Positions 24,261 through 31,817 of a stretch of DNA of 64,000 bases are shown here, in pieces; position 1 is the first letter of the stretch; the number at the start of each line of letters is the position of its first letter. Made by a program: the position numbers and the translations under genes. This stretch comes from Mucilaginibacter tolerans. Its GTDB lineage: Bacteria > Bacteroidota > Bacteroidia > Sphingobacteriales > Sphingobacteriaceae. Where the stretch lies: positions 62,001 through 126,000 of the forward strand of contig NZ_JAUMKB010000005.1 of NCBI RefSeq assembly GCF_030519375.1, read 5' to 3'. Below the pieces are notes generated by a model, which worked only from the letters and a program-made list of their open reading frames with translations, was not told where the DNA came from and did no database searches.

Positions 24261-25262
24261 TTACAACGGATTACAATTCGTTTTTAATTTTTGGCTATAA
24301 TCAGCATTTAACGGCTCATTGGTTTGTGCAAGACGCTGTGCGCCTACGTTTGCAGGGCAGGCGATTCCTTTAGGACCATCATAAACCAGGTCGGGTTTGG
24401 CATCAATGAGTTCTTTAGGCACGTAGATCTGCATCCTGGTGATGGAATACCCCCTCGGAAAATAACGGATATAATAACCATCCGGATGTAAAGACCATAT
24501 ACCCGAAGGCACTTCCGGATCGGCTTGCGCGACTCCCGCCAACAGGGCATATTTTTCCATTTCTTCATATGATGCATTACCTGATGCAGCCAGTTGGCGG
24601 ATATTATTTTCGGCTTCAAAAACGCTTTGAGCGGCCGGGGGGAGCTGGTCTTTTGCTTTTGCCATTACACTTGCCGGCAGTACCCCCAATGCGCCGCCCT
24701 CCAGCATAAGCAGTTCCTGCGGAGATAGTAAAGTGGTTGCAGTTAATTTAATGTCTGTGCCAAAGTCGGCAAAGCGGGTACGGGCAACTATCGCCCAAAG
24801 CAATACCTGGATGCTGCGCTGTTTTACTTCCGGATGTTTTTCAGCATTTTTCAGGATCAGTATCACCACGTCAGCCTTAGGGCCCAATACTGGTGCAAGC
24901 ATATAACCATCGCCCTTACTTGGGCCGTGTGTACCAGCATGCAGGCAATAGCTTTTGTTGGTCATTTCAAAAAAACCGGCACAAAGTTTAAAACCGCCTC
25001 CGGGCGCTTTTGGCAGCAGGTATAAAGGCTCAGGCTGCTGTCCTTCCATAAAAGATGGTGGTTTTGAACCTGTTTTGTTTACATCTTTAAAACTGGTGCT
25101 AATGGCCTGCGGTTGTTTCAATATTTTATTTAGACCGCCTCCCGATGCTATGTCGGTACCTTTTTCCAATAATTTTTTCCCTAAACCGCCCAATTGTGCG
25201 TGGGCTGCAGTAATGTAAAATGTACATGCAATAAGTACAGCAAATAGTTTTTGTATTTTCAT
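24261..25262 (-). CDS. Secreted protein of unknown function
   Basis: 333 residues from the ATG at 25262 (a TTG three codons upstream is less likely). The signal peptide MKIQKLFAVLIACTFYITAAHAQ has a cleavage site after AHA. The mature part starts Gly/Lys-rich (LGGLGKKLLEKGTDIASGGG) and continues with a conserved-looking core (KLCAGFFEMTNKSYCLHAGT, PSKGDGYMLAP). A C-terminal region with NEPLNADYSQKLKTNCNPL holds paired Cys. The hydrophobic VLLWAIVAR stretch is too polar around it to be a membrane helix. I do not recognise the family. Confidence 0.65.
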   Translation of the reverse strand: MKIQKLFAVLIACTFYITAAHAQLGGLGKKLLEKGTDIASGGGLNKILKQPQAISTSFKDVNKTGSKPPSFMEGQQPEPLYLLPKAPGGGFKLCAGFFEMTNKSYCLHAGTHGPSKGDGYMLAPVLGPKADVVILILKNAEKHPEVKQRSIQVLLWAIVARTRFADFGTDIKLTATTLLSPQELLMLEGGALGVLPASVMAKAKDQLPPAAQSVFEAENNIRQLAASGNASYEEMEKYALLAGVAQADPEVPSGIWSLHPDGYYIRYFPRGYSITRMQIYVPKELIDAKPDLVYDGPKGIACPANVGAQRLAQTNEPLNADYSQKLKTNCNPL

Positions 25263-25677
25263 AAGTAACAAGATGGTTAGATGCTGCTAAATTAACCAAA
25301 ATGACATTAACAGGATGTTACAATTGGTTCATTTTTGTTTTTCCCCCACTTGACCCAATAAATAACCCTCAAACAACTCAACCAATTGTCTCCTTTCTTT
25401 CTGGGCACTTGTCCCACATACCATTTCATTTTAATCAATTAGGCACCAAAAAAACCAAAGGCAGGTGTGTTATAAGGGACGAATTTCACTACTGCCAGAG
25501 CTAGTGGGGCTGACGGCGCAATGAAACCGGGCACGATAGTGCGAGATGCAATGAAGCCGCCTGCTGTAGCTGCATGATTCCAATGGGGTATGTGTCTTTG
25601 CTTTTCATGAGCAAGGCCAGACGATTAAAGTCAACCGCCAGACATGCTACTTTTTTCATTCCCAATTTGATCTTACA
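25263..25677. other. 415-bp stretch with no supported gene
   Basis: It contains the start region of the secreted-protein gene, then a mixed sequence with a repeated GCAATGAA[A/G]CCG word near 25520-25560. A 52-codon minus-strand frame at 25501-25659 shows no features. I see no promoter box, hairpin with T-run or RNA gene. The GC-richer 3' half could be a degenerated gene. Confidence 0.4.
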
Positions 25678-26040
25678 CTATTGGGCATAAGTTATTCTAT
25701 CAGTCTCTTTGGGTGTTAAAGCTACCTCATATTTGCAATTCCATTCTTTTATACTTTCTAGAATTGGCAAAAAAGCTAAGCCTTTTTCAGATAACTTATA
25801 TTCTACCCTGGGCGGTAGCTCCTTATAGGCTAATCTCTCCAATAGTCCGTCTTCTTCCAACTCTTTAAGTTGCTCGGTCAGTACTTTCCTTGAAATGAGC
25901 GGTATAATGGAATCCAGCTGACCAAAACGAACGGTACGGGTGCCAATCACATTAATGATGATTGGCTTCCATTTATTGCCAATAGTGCCGATGGCTCTCG
26001 TAAATGGACAATTCGAAGCGCAAAATCTCTCGTCTCTCAT
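25678..26040 (-). CDS. HxlR-family transcriptional regulator
   Basis: 120-residue MarR-like winged helix of the HxlR class. It shows an early Cys pair (FCASNCPFTRA, with the conserved CP), IGNKWKPIIINVI, RFGQLDSIIPLISRKVLTEQ (recognition helix) and RLAYKELPPRVEYKLSEKG (wing). The conserved Cys suggests redox or electrophile sensing, as known for HxlR members. Divergent from a cassette of three oxidoreductase genes, with GTTAC-type half sites between, so it likely represses them and itself. Confidence 0.92.
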   Translation of the reverse strand: MRDERFCASNCPFTRAIGTIGNKWKPIIINVIGTRTVRFGQLDSIIPLISRKVLTEQLKELEEDGLLERLAYKELPPRVEYKLSEKGLAFLPILESIKEWNCKYEVALTPKETDRITYAQ

Positions 26041-26054
26041 ATTTTGAAATTTGT

Positions 26055-26120
26055 AGTTACCTCGCAGTAACCAGAATAATCTATATTAGTTACAAATATA
26101 AACTAATGATAGTAACTTTG
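26055..26120. promoter_or_regulatory. Divergent promoters with GTTAC/GTAAC half sites
   Basis: The -7 boxes are TATATTTG on the minus strand (26100-26093, hxlR-type gene) and TAACTTTG on the plus strand (26113-26120, SDR gene). Four half sites surround them: AGTTAC 26055-26060, GTAACC 26067-26072, AGTTAC 26088-26093 and GTAACT 26112-26117. Two of these touch the -7 boxes, suggesting joint control of both directions. Confidence 0.6.
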
Positions 26121-26147
26121 CGAAACAAATTTAATATTAAATTAAAA

Positions 26148-26900
26148 ATGAGCAGATTAACAAATAAAGTAGTCGTAATTACAGGCGGTAATAGCGGGAT
26201 TGGATTGGGCATTGCACTGGAATTTAAGAATGAAGGTGCAAAGGGAGTTATCGTCGGCAGAAATCAGGAAACGATGGATAACGCTGTGGCGAAACTGGGA
26301 GATGATTTCATAGCTATCAATGCCGACGTGACCAATATTGCAGACCTGGAAAGGGTGTTTGCCGCAACTTCTGAAAAATTCGGGAAAATAGACGTGGTCG
26401 TAGCCAATGCAGGTGCCGGAGCGGTAGGAACTGTGGCAACTTTTGACGAAACCGCGTTTGACCAGGCCATCGACCTGAACCTGAAGAGTGTTTACTTCAC
26501 GGTTCAGAAAGCATTACCCTATATGAATGATGGTGGCTCTGTTATTCTCATCGGATCAAATGCTGCCCATCGGGCCTACGCGAATTTTACACTTTACGGT
26601 GCAGCAAAAGCGGCGGTGATTTATTTAGCCAAAGGACTTTCAAGCGACCTTTTAGATCGGAAGATCAGGGCAAATGTCATTACTCCAGGTACAACCGATA
26701 CACCTGCATTTGACAAATTTGTTCCGGCAGAACAAATGGAAGCGGTAAAAAAACACTTTGCAGATCAAATGCCGATAGGCCGGATCGGGCAACCGTCTGA
26801 CATTGGTAAAACAGCAGTTTTCCTGGCCTCTGATGATTCTTCTTTTATGTTGGGTGCCGAACTCCTTGTGGATGGCGGCATGACCTATTTATCAAAATAA
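26148..26900 (+). CDS. SDR-family oxidoreductase
   Basis: Short-chain dehydrogenase/reductase, 250 residues. The ATG at 26148 was chosen because the longer frame runs through the promoter and operator region. The dinucleotide motif is TGGNSGIGLG (about 13-22), then NAGAG, the catalytic Ser in LIGSNAAH, and YGAAKAA (Tyr-x-x-x-Lys). The C-terminal pattern SDDSSFMLGAELLVDGGMTYL is classical. Substrate unknown. First gene of a three-gene reductase cassette under the HxlR-type regulator. Confidence 0.9.
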   Translation: MSRLTNKVVVITGGNSGIGLGIALEFKNEGAKGVIVGRNQETMDNAVAKLGDDFIAINADVTNIADLERVFAATSEKFGKIDVVVANAGAGAVGTVATFDETAFDQAIDLNLKSVYFTVQKALPYMNDGGSVILIGSNAAHRAYANFTLYGAAKAAVIYLAKGLSSDLLDRKIRANVITPGTTDTPAFDKFVPAEQMEAVKKHFADQMPIGRIGQPSDIGKTAVFLASDDSSFMLGAELLVDGGMTYLSK

Positions 26901-26916
26901 TTAAAAAATTCTCAAA

Positions 26917-27543
26917 ATGAATAATTCACAAAACGTAGCAAAAAGCTACGCAATTATCGGCTTTGGCAAGATTGGCAAGGCCCTGGCGAAGGCGTTCGCC
27001 CGCAAAGGCGTCGAAGTATCCGTTGCCACCACGCGTAACCCGGAAAGCTTTGCATCCGAGGCTGCCGCGATCGGAACCGGGATCATTCCCGCAACATTGG
27101 CGGATGCCGTCAAGGCGGACGTCATCTTTTTGGCGGTGCGTTTTGAGTCGCACTCGGACGTCGCAAAGGCGCTGCCCGAATGGCAGGGAAAGATCATCGT
27201 AGATGTGACCAATGCCTACGGCGTGCCCCCCGAAAAGTTACACGGGCTGCCTTCTGCCAAATTTGTAGCGCAGGCTTTCAACGGAGGGAAACTCGTTAAA
27301 GGCTTCAACCATTTAGGCGCTGCTATCCTCGGCCAGGATCCGGCCGTACATGAAGGCAGTCGGGTCGTGTTCCTCGCTAGCGACGATGATGGTGCAACTG
27401 CGGAGATCGCAGCGCTTGCGGAAGATCTTGGTTTCGCGGCAGTCAAACTTGGCGGGCTGTCTGAAGGCGGACTACTGGTACAAGCGCAAGGAAATAACTG
27501 GGGACAGTTGATCTTCCAGGACCTGATCAAGTTTAAATCTTAA
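26917..27543 (+). CDS. NADPH-dependent F420-reductase-like protein
   Basis: 208 residues with an N-terminal Rossmann fold (YAIIGFGKIGKALAKAFARKG) and the compact F420H2:NADP oxidoreductase-like architecture (DVIFLAVRFESHSDV, IIVDVTNAYG, FVAQAFNGGKLVKGFNHLGA). Bacteroidota lack F420, so it probably handles another NADP substrate. The first half has about 60-65 percent GC by my count of two lines, against about 45 percent in neighbours, pointing to transfer from a GC-rich donor. It lies 16 bp after the first SDR gene and 12 bp before the next. Confidence 0.82.
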   Translation: MNNSQNVAKSYAIIGFGKIGKALAKAFARKGVEVSVATTRNPESFASEAAAIGTGIIPATLADAVKADVIFLAVRFESHSDVAKALPEWQGKIIVDVTNAYGVPPEKLHGLPSAKFVAQAFNGGKLVKGFNHLGAAILGQDPAVHEGSRVVFLASDDDGATAEIAALAEDLGFAAVKLGGLSEGGLLVQAQGNNWGQLIFQDLIKFKS

Positions 27544-27555
27544 ATAATAGAAATC

Positions 27556-28314
27556 ATGAATAAATTAGAAAACAAAGTAGCGGTAGTTACCGGTGCATCA
27601 AAAGGAATAGGCGCAGCGATCGCCAAGCATTTTGCCGCAGCCGGCGCAAAAGTAGTGGTGAATTATGCCACCAGTAAAGAAGGCGCAGATAAAGTAGTTA
27701 AGGAGATCACAGATAATGGCGGCACGGCCATCGCTGTACAGGCCGATGTATCGAATGAAGCCGATGTAACCAGGCTGTTTGAAGAAACCAAACAGACTTT
27801 CGGCGCCTTGGACGTTTTAGTAAATAATGCGGTAGCTCAAGGATACGCACCTATCGAACAGATTTCGGTGAAGGCATTTCACCAAAGCTTTAACGTCAAC
27901 GTTTTAGGGCCTATATTGACAATCCAGGCGGCGCTAAAACTTTTCGGCGAAAAGGGGGGAAACATTATCAATATCAGTTCCGGTGCGAGTAAGTATCCTC
28001 TTCCGAATGCGTCATTATACTCTTCAACTAAAGCAGCACTTGATGCCTTCACTATTGCTTTATCTAAGGAGTTAGGTATTAAAAACGTTCGGATCAATTC
28101 TATTTTACCGGGCGCCACGAATACTGAAGGCGCCGCCAATGCAGGCGTCACTCCGGGCAGCGACTATGAAAAAATGTTTGTCGAAAAAACACCGCTTGGG
28201 CGCAGGGGCCAACCCACTGACATCGCGAAAGCTGCTGTTTTTCTGGCATCCGATGATGCAGCCTGGATCACGGGCGAGCAGATATCCGTTTCGGGTGGTA
28301 TGTATGGTTTTTAA
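27556..28314 (+). CDS. SDR-family oxidoreductase (FabG/glucose dehydrogenase-like)
   Basis: Classical short-chain dehydrogenase, 252 residues: VVTGASKGIGAAIAKHFAAAG, NNAVAQGYAP, the catalytic Ser in NISSGASKYPLPNA, YSSTKAA (Tyr-x-x-x-Lys) and SDDAAWITGEQISVSGGMYGF. It is distinct from the SDR two genes upstream. Substrate unknown. Third gene of the HxlR-linked cassette; I see no terminator directly after it. Confidence 0.9.
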   Translation: MNKLENKVAVVTGASKGIGAAIAKHFAAAGAKVVVNYATSKEGADKVVKEITDNGGTAIAVQADVSNEADVTRLFEETKQTFGALDVLVNNAVAQGYAPIEQISVKAFHQSFNVNVLGPILTIQAALKLFGEKGGNIINISSGASKYPLPNASLYSSTKAALDAFTIALSKELGIKNVRINSILPGATNTEGAANAGVTPGSDYEKMFVEKTPLGRRGQPTDIAKAAVFLASDDAAWITGEQISVSGGMYGF

Positions 28315-28342
28315 ATCCGTAAACTCAAGAAAATGAAAGACA

Positions 28343-28654
28343 ATGAGGCGGAATTATTGGCCTTCGATAGCTGAAGTAATGAAAGTAGCTTTTAAAAGAG
28401 TAGGTTCATCATATGCCAAATACGGATTCGTTCTTGTATGTGATTTTGTATGTGAAAAAGAAACTATGTATCCTAAAACGGCGGAAGCCATAATCACAAA
28501 ATTGAAAGAAGACCCTGACGGCTTTACTGCCAAGGAAGAAAAAGAAATGAAAAAACAACAGGCCATAATTGCGGCAAAGGCCCAAGCCGACGAAGCCGAC
28601 AAGATACAGAAAGCGGCTAAAGAGAATTTGGGTAAAGTAAGATCCGGGAAGTAG
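28343..28654 (+). CDS. Hypothetical Lys/Glu-rich small protein
   Basis: 103 residues from ATG at 28343. A shorter version from 28466 (62 residues, MYPKTAEAIITKLKEDPDGF) is equally likely and would start in the part that looks like real protein. That part is very charged and helical (TAKEEKEMKKQQAIIAAKAQ and on), perhaps a coiled coil. No family recognised. Low confidence, since it lies in a region with gene debris. Confidence 0.35.
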   Translation: MRRNYWPSIAEVMKVAFKRVGSSYAKYGFVLVCDFVCEKETMYPKTAEAIITKLKEDPDGFTAKEEKEMKKQQAIIAAKAQADEADKIQKAAKENLGKVRSGK

Positions 28655-28912
28655 ATTTGGCGTGGGGGTATTAACTGATCGGCCATTCCCACACCCTGGA
28701 ATTTATCTAGAAGATGGTTCTTTAACTAAAGCAGCTTCGTGCTAAAGGAGATCAAAACGTATGGGGCTTTTGAACTGTAAGTAATGAGGTGGTGATCAAG
28801 GCGAAATACCTTGAATTTGAAATAACTGTATAATTAAAACAATAATAACCAAAAAATCTATACAAAAAACTTCAACGAATTTGGTTATTTAAAATTTTTT
28901 ACTTTCCTTTGT

Positions 28913-28938
28913 TTTAATTAATCGAATGGTTTAATTAA
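28913..28938. promoter_or_regulatory. Candidate HigA operator (paired TTTAATTAA)
   Basis: TTTAATTAA occurs at 28913-28921 and 28930-28938, 17 bp apart, each containing the palindrome TTAATTAA, just before the HigB start at 28951. Antitoxins of this class bind such paired sites; binding here is inferred. The rest of 28655-28912 shows nothing I can name. Confidence 0.45.
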
Positions 28939-28950
28939 ACGTTATTTGAC

Positions 28951-29265
28951 ATGTTGGTATCCTTTACAGATTCGTATTTCGAATTGCTGTATACTGGAGG
29001 CAAGGTCCCGGGTAAACCGCGGTTCCCGCCTGAGGTCATCAAGCAATACCGTTTACGGATCGATCAGATCAAGAACAGCACATCAACCCAGGAACTGAGC
29101 AAATTCAGGAGCCTGCGTTTCGAAAAGCTGGAACCTAAAAATGCCCCTGACCCGGTTTATTCCATCAGGGTGAATGATCAGTACAGGCTGGAGTTTTACC
29201 TGGACCATAACGGCAAGATTGAGATCGTCCAGGTCATCCGAATGAGTGATCATTACGCAAAATAG
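28951..29265 (+). CDS. HigB-like mRNA-endonuclease toxin (RelE/ParE superfamily)
   Basis: 104-residue small basic protein with the RelE/HigB fold: LRIDQIKNSTSTQELSKFRS, LRFEKLEPKN, then VYSIRVNDQYRLEFYLD and the C-terminal VIRMSDHYAK. The C-terminal Tyr and His fit the killer-protein family that cleaves ribosome-bound mRNA. The toxin comes first, as in HigBA. The expected partner is the HTH protein at 29499, but an unusual 233-bp purine-rich spacer lies between them. It is in the accessory-looking segment before ssrA. Confidence 0.85.
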   Translation: MLVSFTDSYFELLYTGGKVPGKPRFPPEVIKQYRLRIDQIKNSTSTQELSKFRSLRFEKLEPKNAPDPVYSIRVNDQYRLEFYLDHNGKIEIVQVIRMSDHYAK

Positions 29266-29498
29266 CCCTAACAGCTATTTTAAGGTACGCATAGTATACG
29301 TTGTCACGAAAAAAGTAGAAGGCATTTGAAAAGAAGAAGTCTAAGAAAAGAAGAAGGCATTAAGAAAAACCGTCAAATAGCAAAAAAGATCATAGCGAAT
29401 CTGCACACCGAACGACACATTAGAACCACGCCATAGAAGAATTAAAAGACAAAGAAGTACACGCCAAGTTGAATTAAAGACAAAAAAACGTAAGATTT
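29266..29498 (+). other. Purine-rich spacer between HigB and HigA
   Basis: 233 bp in which the plus strand is mostly A and G (AAAAGAAGAAGTCTAAGAAA and similar). HigB and HigA genes are usually adjacent or overlapping. A 36-codon frame from TTG at 29326 to TAG at 29436 is open, but its composition is nondescript. It could be decayed coding sequence, a 5' leader of higA, or hold a separate antitoxin promoter. Confidence 0.45.
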
Positions 29499-30023
29499 AT
29501 GCAAAATGTACATGAGGTTGTGGACCGGGATGGAAAGGCTTTAAGGTCTCCCGACCTTTTCCATCCCGGTTACATACTCAAAGAAGAAATTGAAGCCAGG
29601 GAGATCACTAAAAAAGATTTTGCTGTATTACTGAATATCCTGCCCACCCACCTCAGCGAGGTGTTCGCGGGCAGAAGACCGGTAGGGCCAAAGATGGCAC
29701 GCCGGCTGGAAAGGGCGCTGGAGATCAGTGCAGGGTTCTGGCTGCGGATGCAGTCGGATTATGACCTGAAGGTCGCCGAGCAGGAACCGGACCCCGTCCT
29801 GGAAAAGATCGAAGATATTTTAGCCATACAGCAACGCAGTAATACATCATTGGCCAAAGCCCTGGTAGCCTACGAGGTAGGGCATGCGTCAGGCGGCTGG
29901 GCAGTCAGGAGTGACACGCAAACCGTAAGGACAGCTACCAAATCCGCAGCTGTCAGCAGAGCCGCAGCAAAAAGCGGGAAGTTTACAACCGTTAAAGAAA
30001 AGAACGCAAAGAAGACCCGTTAA
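29499..30023 (+). CDS. HigA-family addiction-module antitoxin
   Basis: 174 residues. An XRE-type helix-turn-helix near the N-terminus reads HPGYILKEEIEAREITKKDF, then HLSEVFAGRRPVGPKMARRL and LEISAGFWLRMQSDYDL, which is the HigA pattern. A 70-residue C-terminal extension (about 100-174) is Ala/Ser/Lys-rich, ends KEKNAKKTR and is not part of typical HigA. It would neutralise HigB and repress the locus. Followed by a strong terminator. Confidence 0.88.
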   Translation: MQNVHEVVDRDGKALRSPDLFHPGYILKEEIEAREITKKDFAVLLNILPTHLSEVFAGRRPVGPKMARRLERALEISAGFWLRMQSDYDLKVAEQEPDPVLEKIEDILAIQQRSNTSLAKALVAYEVGHASGGWAVRSDTQTVRTATKSAAVSRAAAKSGKFTTVKEKNAKKTR

Positions 30024-30054
30024 GGGCAACAGGATACTGACAAGTTCAGATGGT

Positions 30055-30084
30055 AAGCCGGCAGCCTCAAACTGCCGGCTTTTT
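30055..30084 (+). terminator. Intrinsic terminator after higA
   Basis: AAGCCGGCAG (30055-30064) and CTGCCGGCTT (30072-30081) form a 10-bp hairpin with loop CCTCAAA and a T-run to 30084. Confidence 0.88.
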
Positions 30085-30316
30085 GGAGGGGCTAAAGTGG
30101 CTTGGCAAATTTACAGGAGCTGCAACTATTGTGAATTCAGGGATCGATGCATACAAGGATTGTAGAAAGGGTAATTGGGTATCAGGCACATGGAATCTTG
30201 CTAAAGCAGCGGGGCAAGGAGTGATAATGTGGGGAGGCGGCGAAGAAATGGAATTACTTTGGAATACAGGAACATTAGCTACTGACGGAATAATTGGTTT
30301 GTGTCCAATCATCTAA
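30085..30316 (+). pseudogene. Fragment of an RHS/polymorphic-toxin-like protein
   Basis: The open frame begins formally at 30050, inside the higA terminator, so a real start there is unlikely. The translated part (FLEGLKWLGKFTGAATIVNS, then GTWNLAKAAGQGVIMW) resembles the hydrophobic Gly/Ala-rich linker that follows the core of RHS and other polymorphic toxins just before the toxic tip. No toxin domain or complete gene is present. I read it as an orphan remnant. Family assignment is by resemblance only. Confidence 0.45.
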
Positions 30317-30325
30317 CTTAGGTTG

Positions 30326-30358
30326 AAAGTCCCCGGCAGCGAGTGTTTGGGGACTTTT
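30326..30358 (+). terminator. Intrinsic terminator after the RHS-like fragment
   Basis: AAAGTCCCC (30326-30334) pairs with GGGGACTTT (30349-30357), with T following. A terminator kept behind the fragment suggests the parent gene once ended here. Confidence 0.75.
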
Positions 30359-30380
30359 ATTTGAACCAGCCTACCTTATC

Positions 30381-30608
30381 TTATGATACCGGATGAGTTA
30401 GCAGTCTTTGACTGTTTAGCCCCAGAGAAAACTTTTCAGCCCCTTTTGGCTGGTAATGAAAAAAATTCTCAAAACCTTCTTTGCCCAAATACTTATCTAC
30501 CTCATAGAATCCCGGGTAATTAGTTAGTTCAGAGCAGTCGCCAATCACCCAAATATCCAATTGGTTAAACTCCAGATTTATCCCGGGGCGATGGAACAGC
30601 GAAATCAT
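30381..30608 (-). CDS. Hypothetical protein or fragment (possible immunity remnant)
   Basis: 75 residues from the ATG at 30608. It contains INLEFNQLDIWVIGDC and GFYEVDKYLGKEGFENFFHY, whose composition looks like real protein rather than random frame. It lies against the toxin-like fragment in opposite orientation. It could be the remains of an immunity gene, but I recognise no family and place it with low confidence. Confidence 0.3.
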   Translation of the reverse strand: MISLFHRPGINLEFNQLDIWVIGDCSELTNYPGFYEVDKYLGKEGFENFFHYQPKGAEKFSLGLNSQRLLTHPVS

Positions 30609-30746
30609 GGTCGGCAAAATCAACGAAGATATTGACGCAATGAAGCTCGACGCTGGTTCAGTGCACTCCTTTTCTTACAATCGTAAGCGATAAAGTTCTT
30701 ACATATTTCAACATGATTTGGAGTTAAAAAAAATTAATACTACTAA

Positions 30747-30799
30747 ATTGCAATTGATTACTTTGTTCACTATATTTGATCGTTCACGTTACGTGAACG
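30747..30799 (+). promoter_or_regulatory. Promoter and palindromic operator of the AbiE-type pair
   Basis: ATTG (30747-30750), 20 bases, then a perfect TATATTTG (30771-30778). Two bases later the palindrome CGTTCACG-TTA-CGTGAACG (30781-30799) covers the expected transcription start. A half site GTTCAC (30765-30770) lies inside the -33/-7 spacer. AbiEi antitoxins are known to bind inverted repeats and repress their own operon, which this layout fits. Confidence 0.72.
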
Positions 30800-30809
30800 C
30801 AAAAAAACA

Positions 30810-31817
30810 ATGAACGAAGAAGCAATTATCATTCAGGCCCTGGATCGGCTAAAGGACCATACAGGAATCAAAGGCACATGGACGCAACAGGGGCAGGAAA
30901 TCGATGGCGCGCTGGATCTTTATATCCAAAATGAAAACGTACATTTCAATGTTGAAGTAAAAAGAGAACTACGCGAGTACCAATTACCGGAATTGCTCAA
31001 TCTATATCACAAGTACCCAAATTTCCTGGTCGTAGCTGAAAGGATTTTCCCAACGATAAAGGAAAAGTTAAGAGAATACAAGATCGGCTATCTTGACGGG
31101 GCCGGGAATATCTTTGTCAATACCGCAGGGCAATTGGTCTGGCTGGATGGCCAAAAAAATACCGGGCCTGAAAAACCGGTAACCAATAGGGCCTTTACCA
31201 AAACAGGGTTGCGTGCCGTGTTTTACCTGCTGATGAACGAACATGGTATTCGTATGCCTTACCGTACGGTCGCCAAGCAAACCGGCGTCGCCCTGGGTAA
31301 TATCAAAAATATCATCTTCGGTTTACGAGACGCAGGGTTTATCTTGCAGCTAAACGAAAAGGACATTCGGCTTCAAAATAAAAAGGAGCTACTGAATCGT
31401 TGGATCGCTGGTTATCGGGAGACGTTGAAGCCGGCTTTGTTACAAGGACGATACCGCTTCTTTCATCAGGACGACTTTAATAACTGGAAACAACTTCCCA
31501 TAACACCGGGTAGAACTGTTTGGGGTGGTGAACCAGCGGCCGAAATGATGACCAACTGGTTAAATCCGCAAATATTAACCGCCTACACCGGGGAGCAAAA
31601 AGGTACCCTGGTTCCAAAATGGAAATTGGTGCCGGATGTCACCGGGAATGTGTTGATTTACGATAAATTCTGGAAGGATGAGGAAAAGGAGATCACCCCA
31701 ATTGCGCCCCTCTTACTGATCTATGCTGATTTGAAAATTACAAACGATCCGCGTTGCCTGGAAACGGCTGAAATGATTTATGATAAATATTTGAAAGATG
31801 GATTTGAGCAGTATTAG
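30810..31817 (+). CDS. AbiEi-like type IV antitoxin/regulator
   Basis: 335 residues. The N-terminal part (about 1-105) looks like a nuclease-fold relic (GALDLYIQNENVHFNVEVKR, with the D...E.K pattern). A winged-helix segment (about 125-180: GLRAVFYLLMNEHGIRMPYR, TVAKQTGVALGNIKNIIFGL) follows, then a C-terminal domain. This is the domain style of AbiEi-family antitoxins of larger Bacteroidota type. It would autorepress at the palindrome in front and counter the nucleotidyltransferase downstream, whose start overlaps its end by 20 bp. Assignment rests on the partner and architecture. Confidence 0.72.
   Translation: MNEEAIIIQALDRLKDHTGIKGTWTQQGQEIDGALDLYIQNENVHFNVEVKRELREYQLPELLNLYHKYPNFLVVAERIFPTIKEKLREYKIGYLDGAGNIFVNTAGQLVWLDGQKNTGPEKPVTNRAFTKTGLRAVFYLLMNEHGIRMPYRTVAKQTGVALGNIKNIIFGLRDAGFILQLNEKDIRLQNKKELLNRWIAGYRETLKPALLQGRYRFFHQDDFNNWKQLPITPGRTVWGGEPAAEMMTNWLNPQILTAYTGEQKGTLVPKWKLVPDVTGNVLIYDKFWKDEEKEITPIAPLLLIYADLKITNDPRCLETAEMIYDKYLKDGFEQY

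Noticed and set aside
25501..25659. 52-codon minus-strand frame in the gap before the HxlR gene
   Set aside because: No motif, no promoter and no conserved-looking pattern; probably chance or decayed sequence.
26004..26147. N-terminal extension of the first SDR gene
   Set aside because: It would translate the promoter and operator region; the family begins at the ATG at 26148.
29326..29436. 36-codon frame from TTG in the HigB-HigA spacer
   Set aside because: Only a purine-run artefact; rich in Lys/Arg, with no start context.
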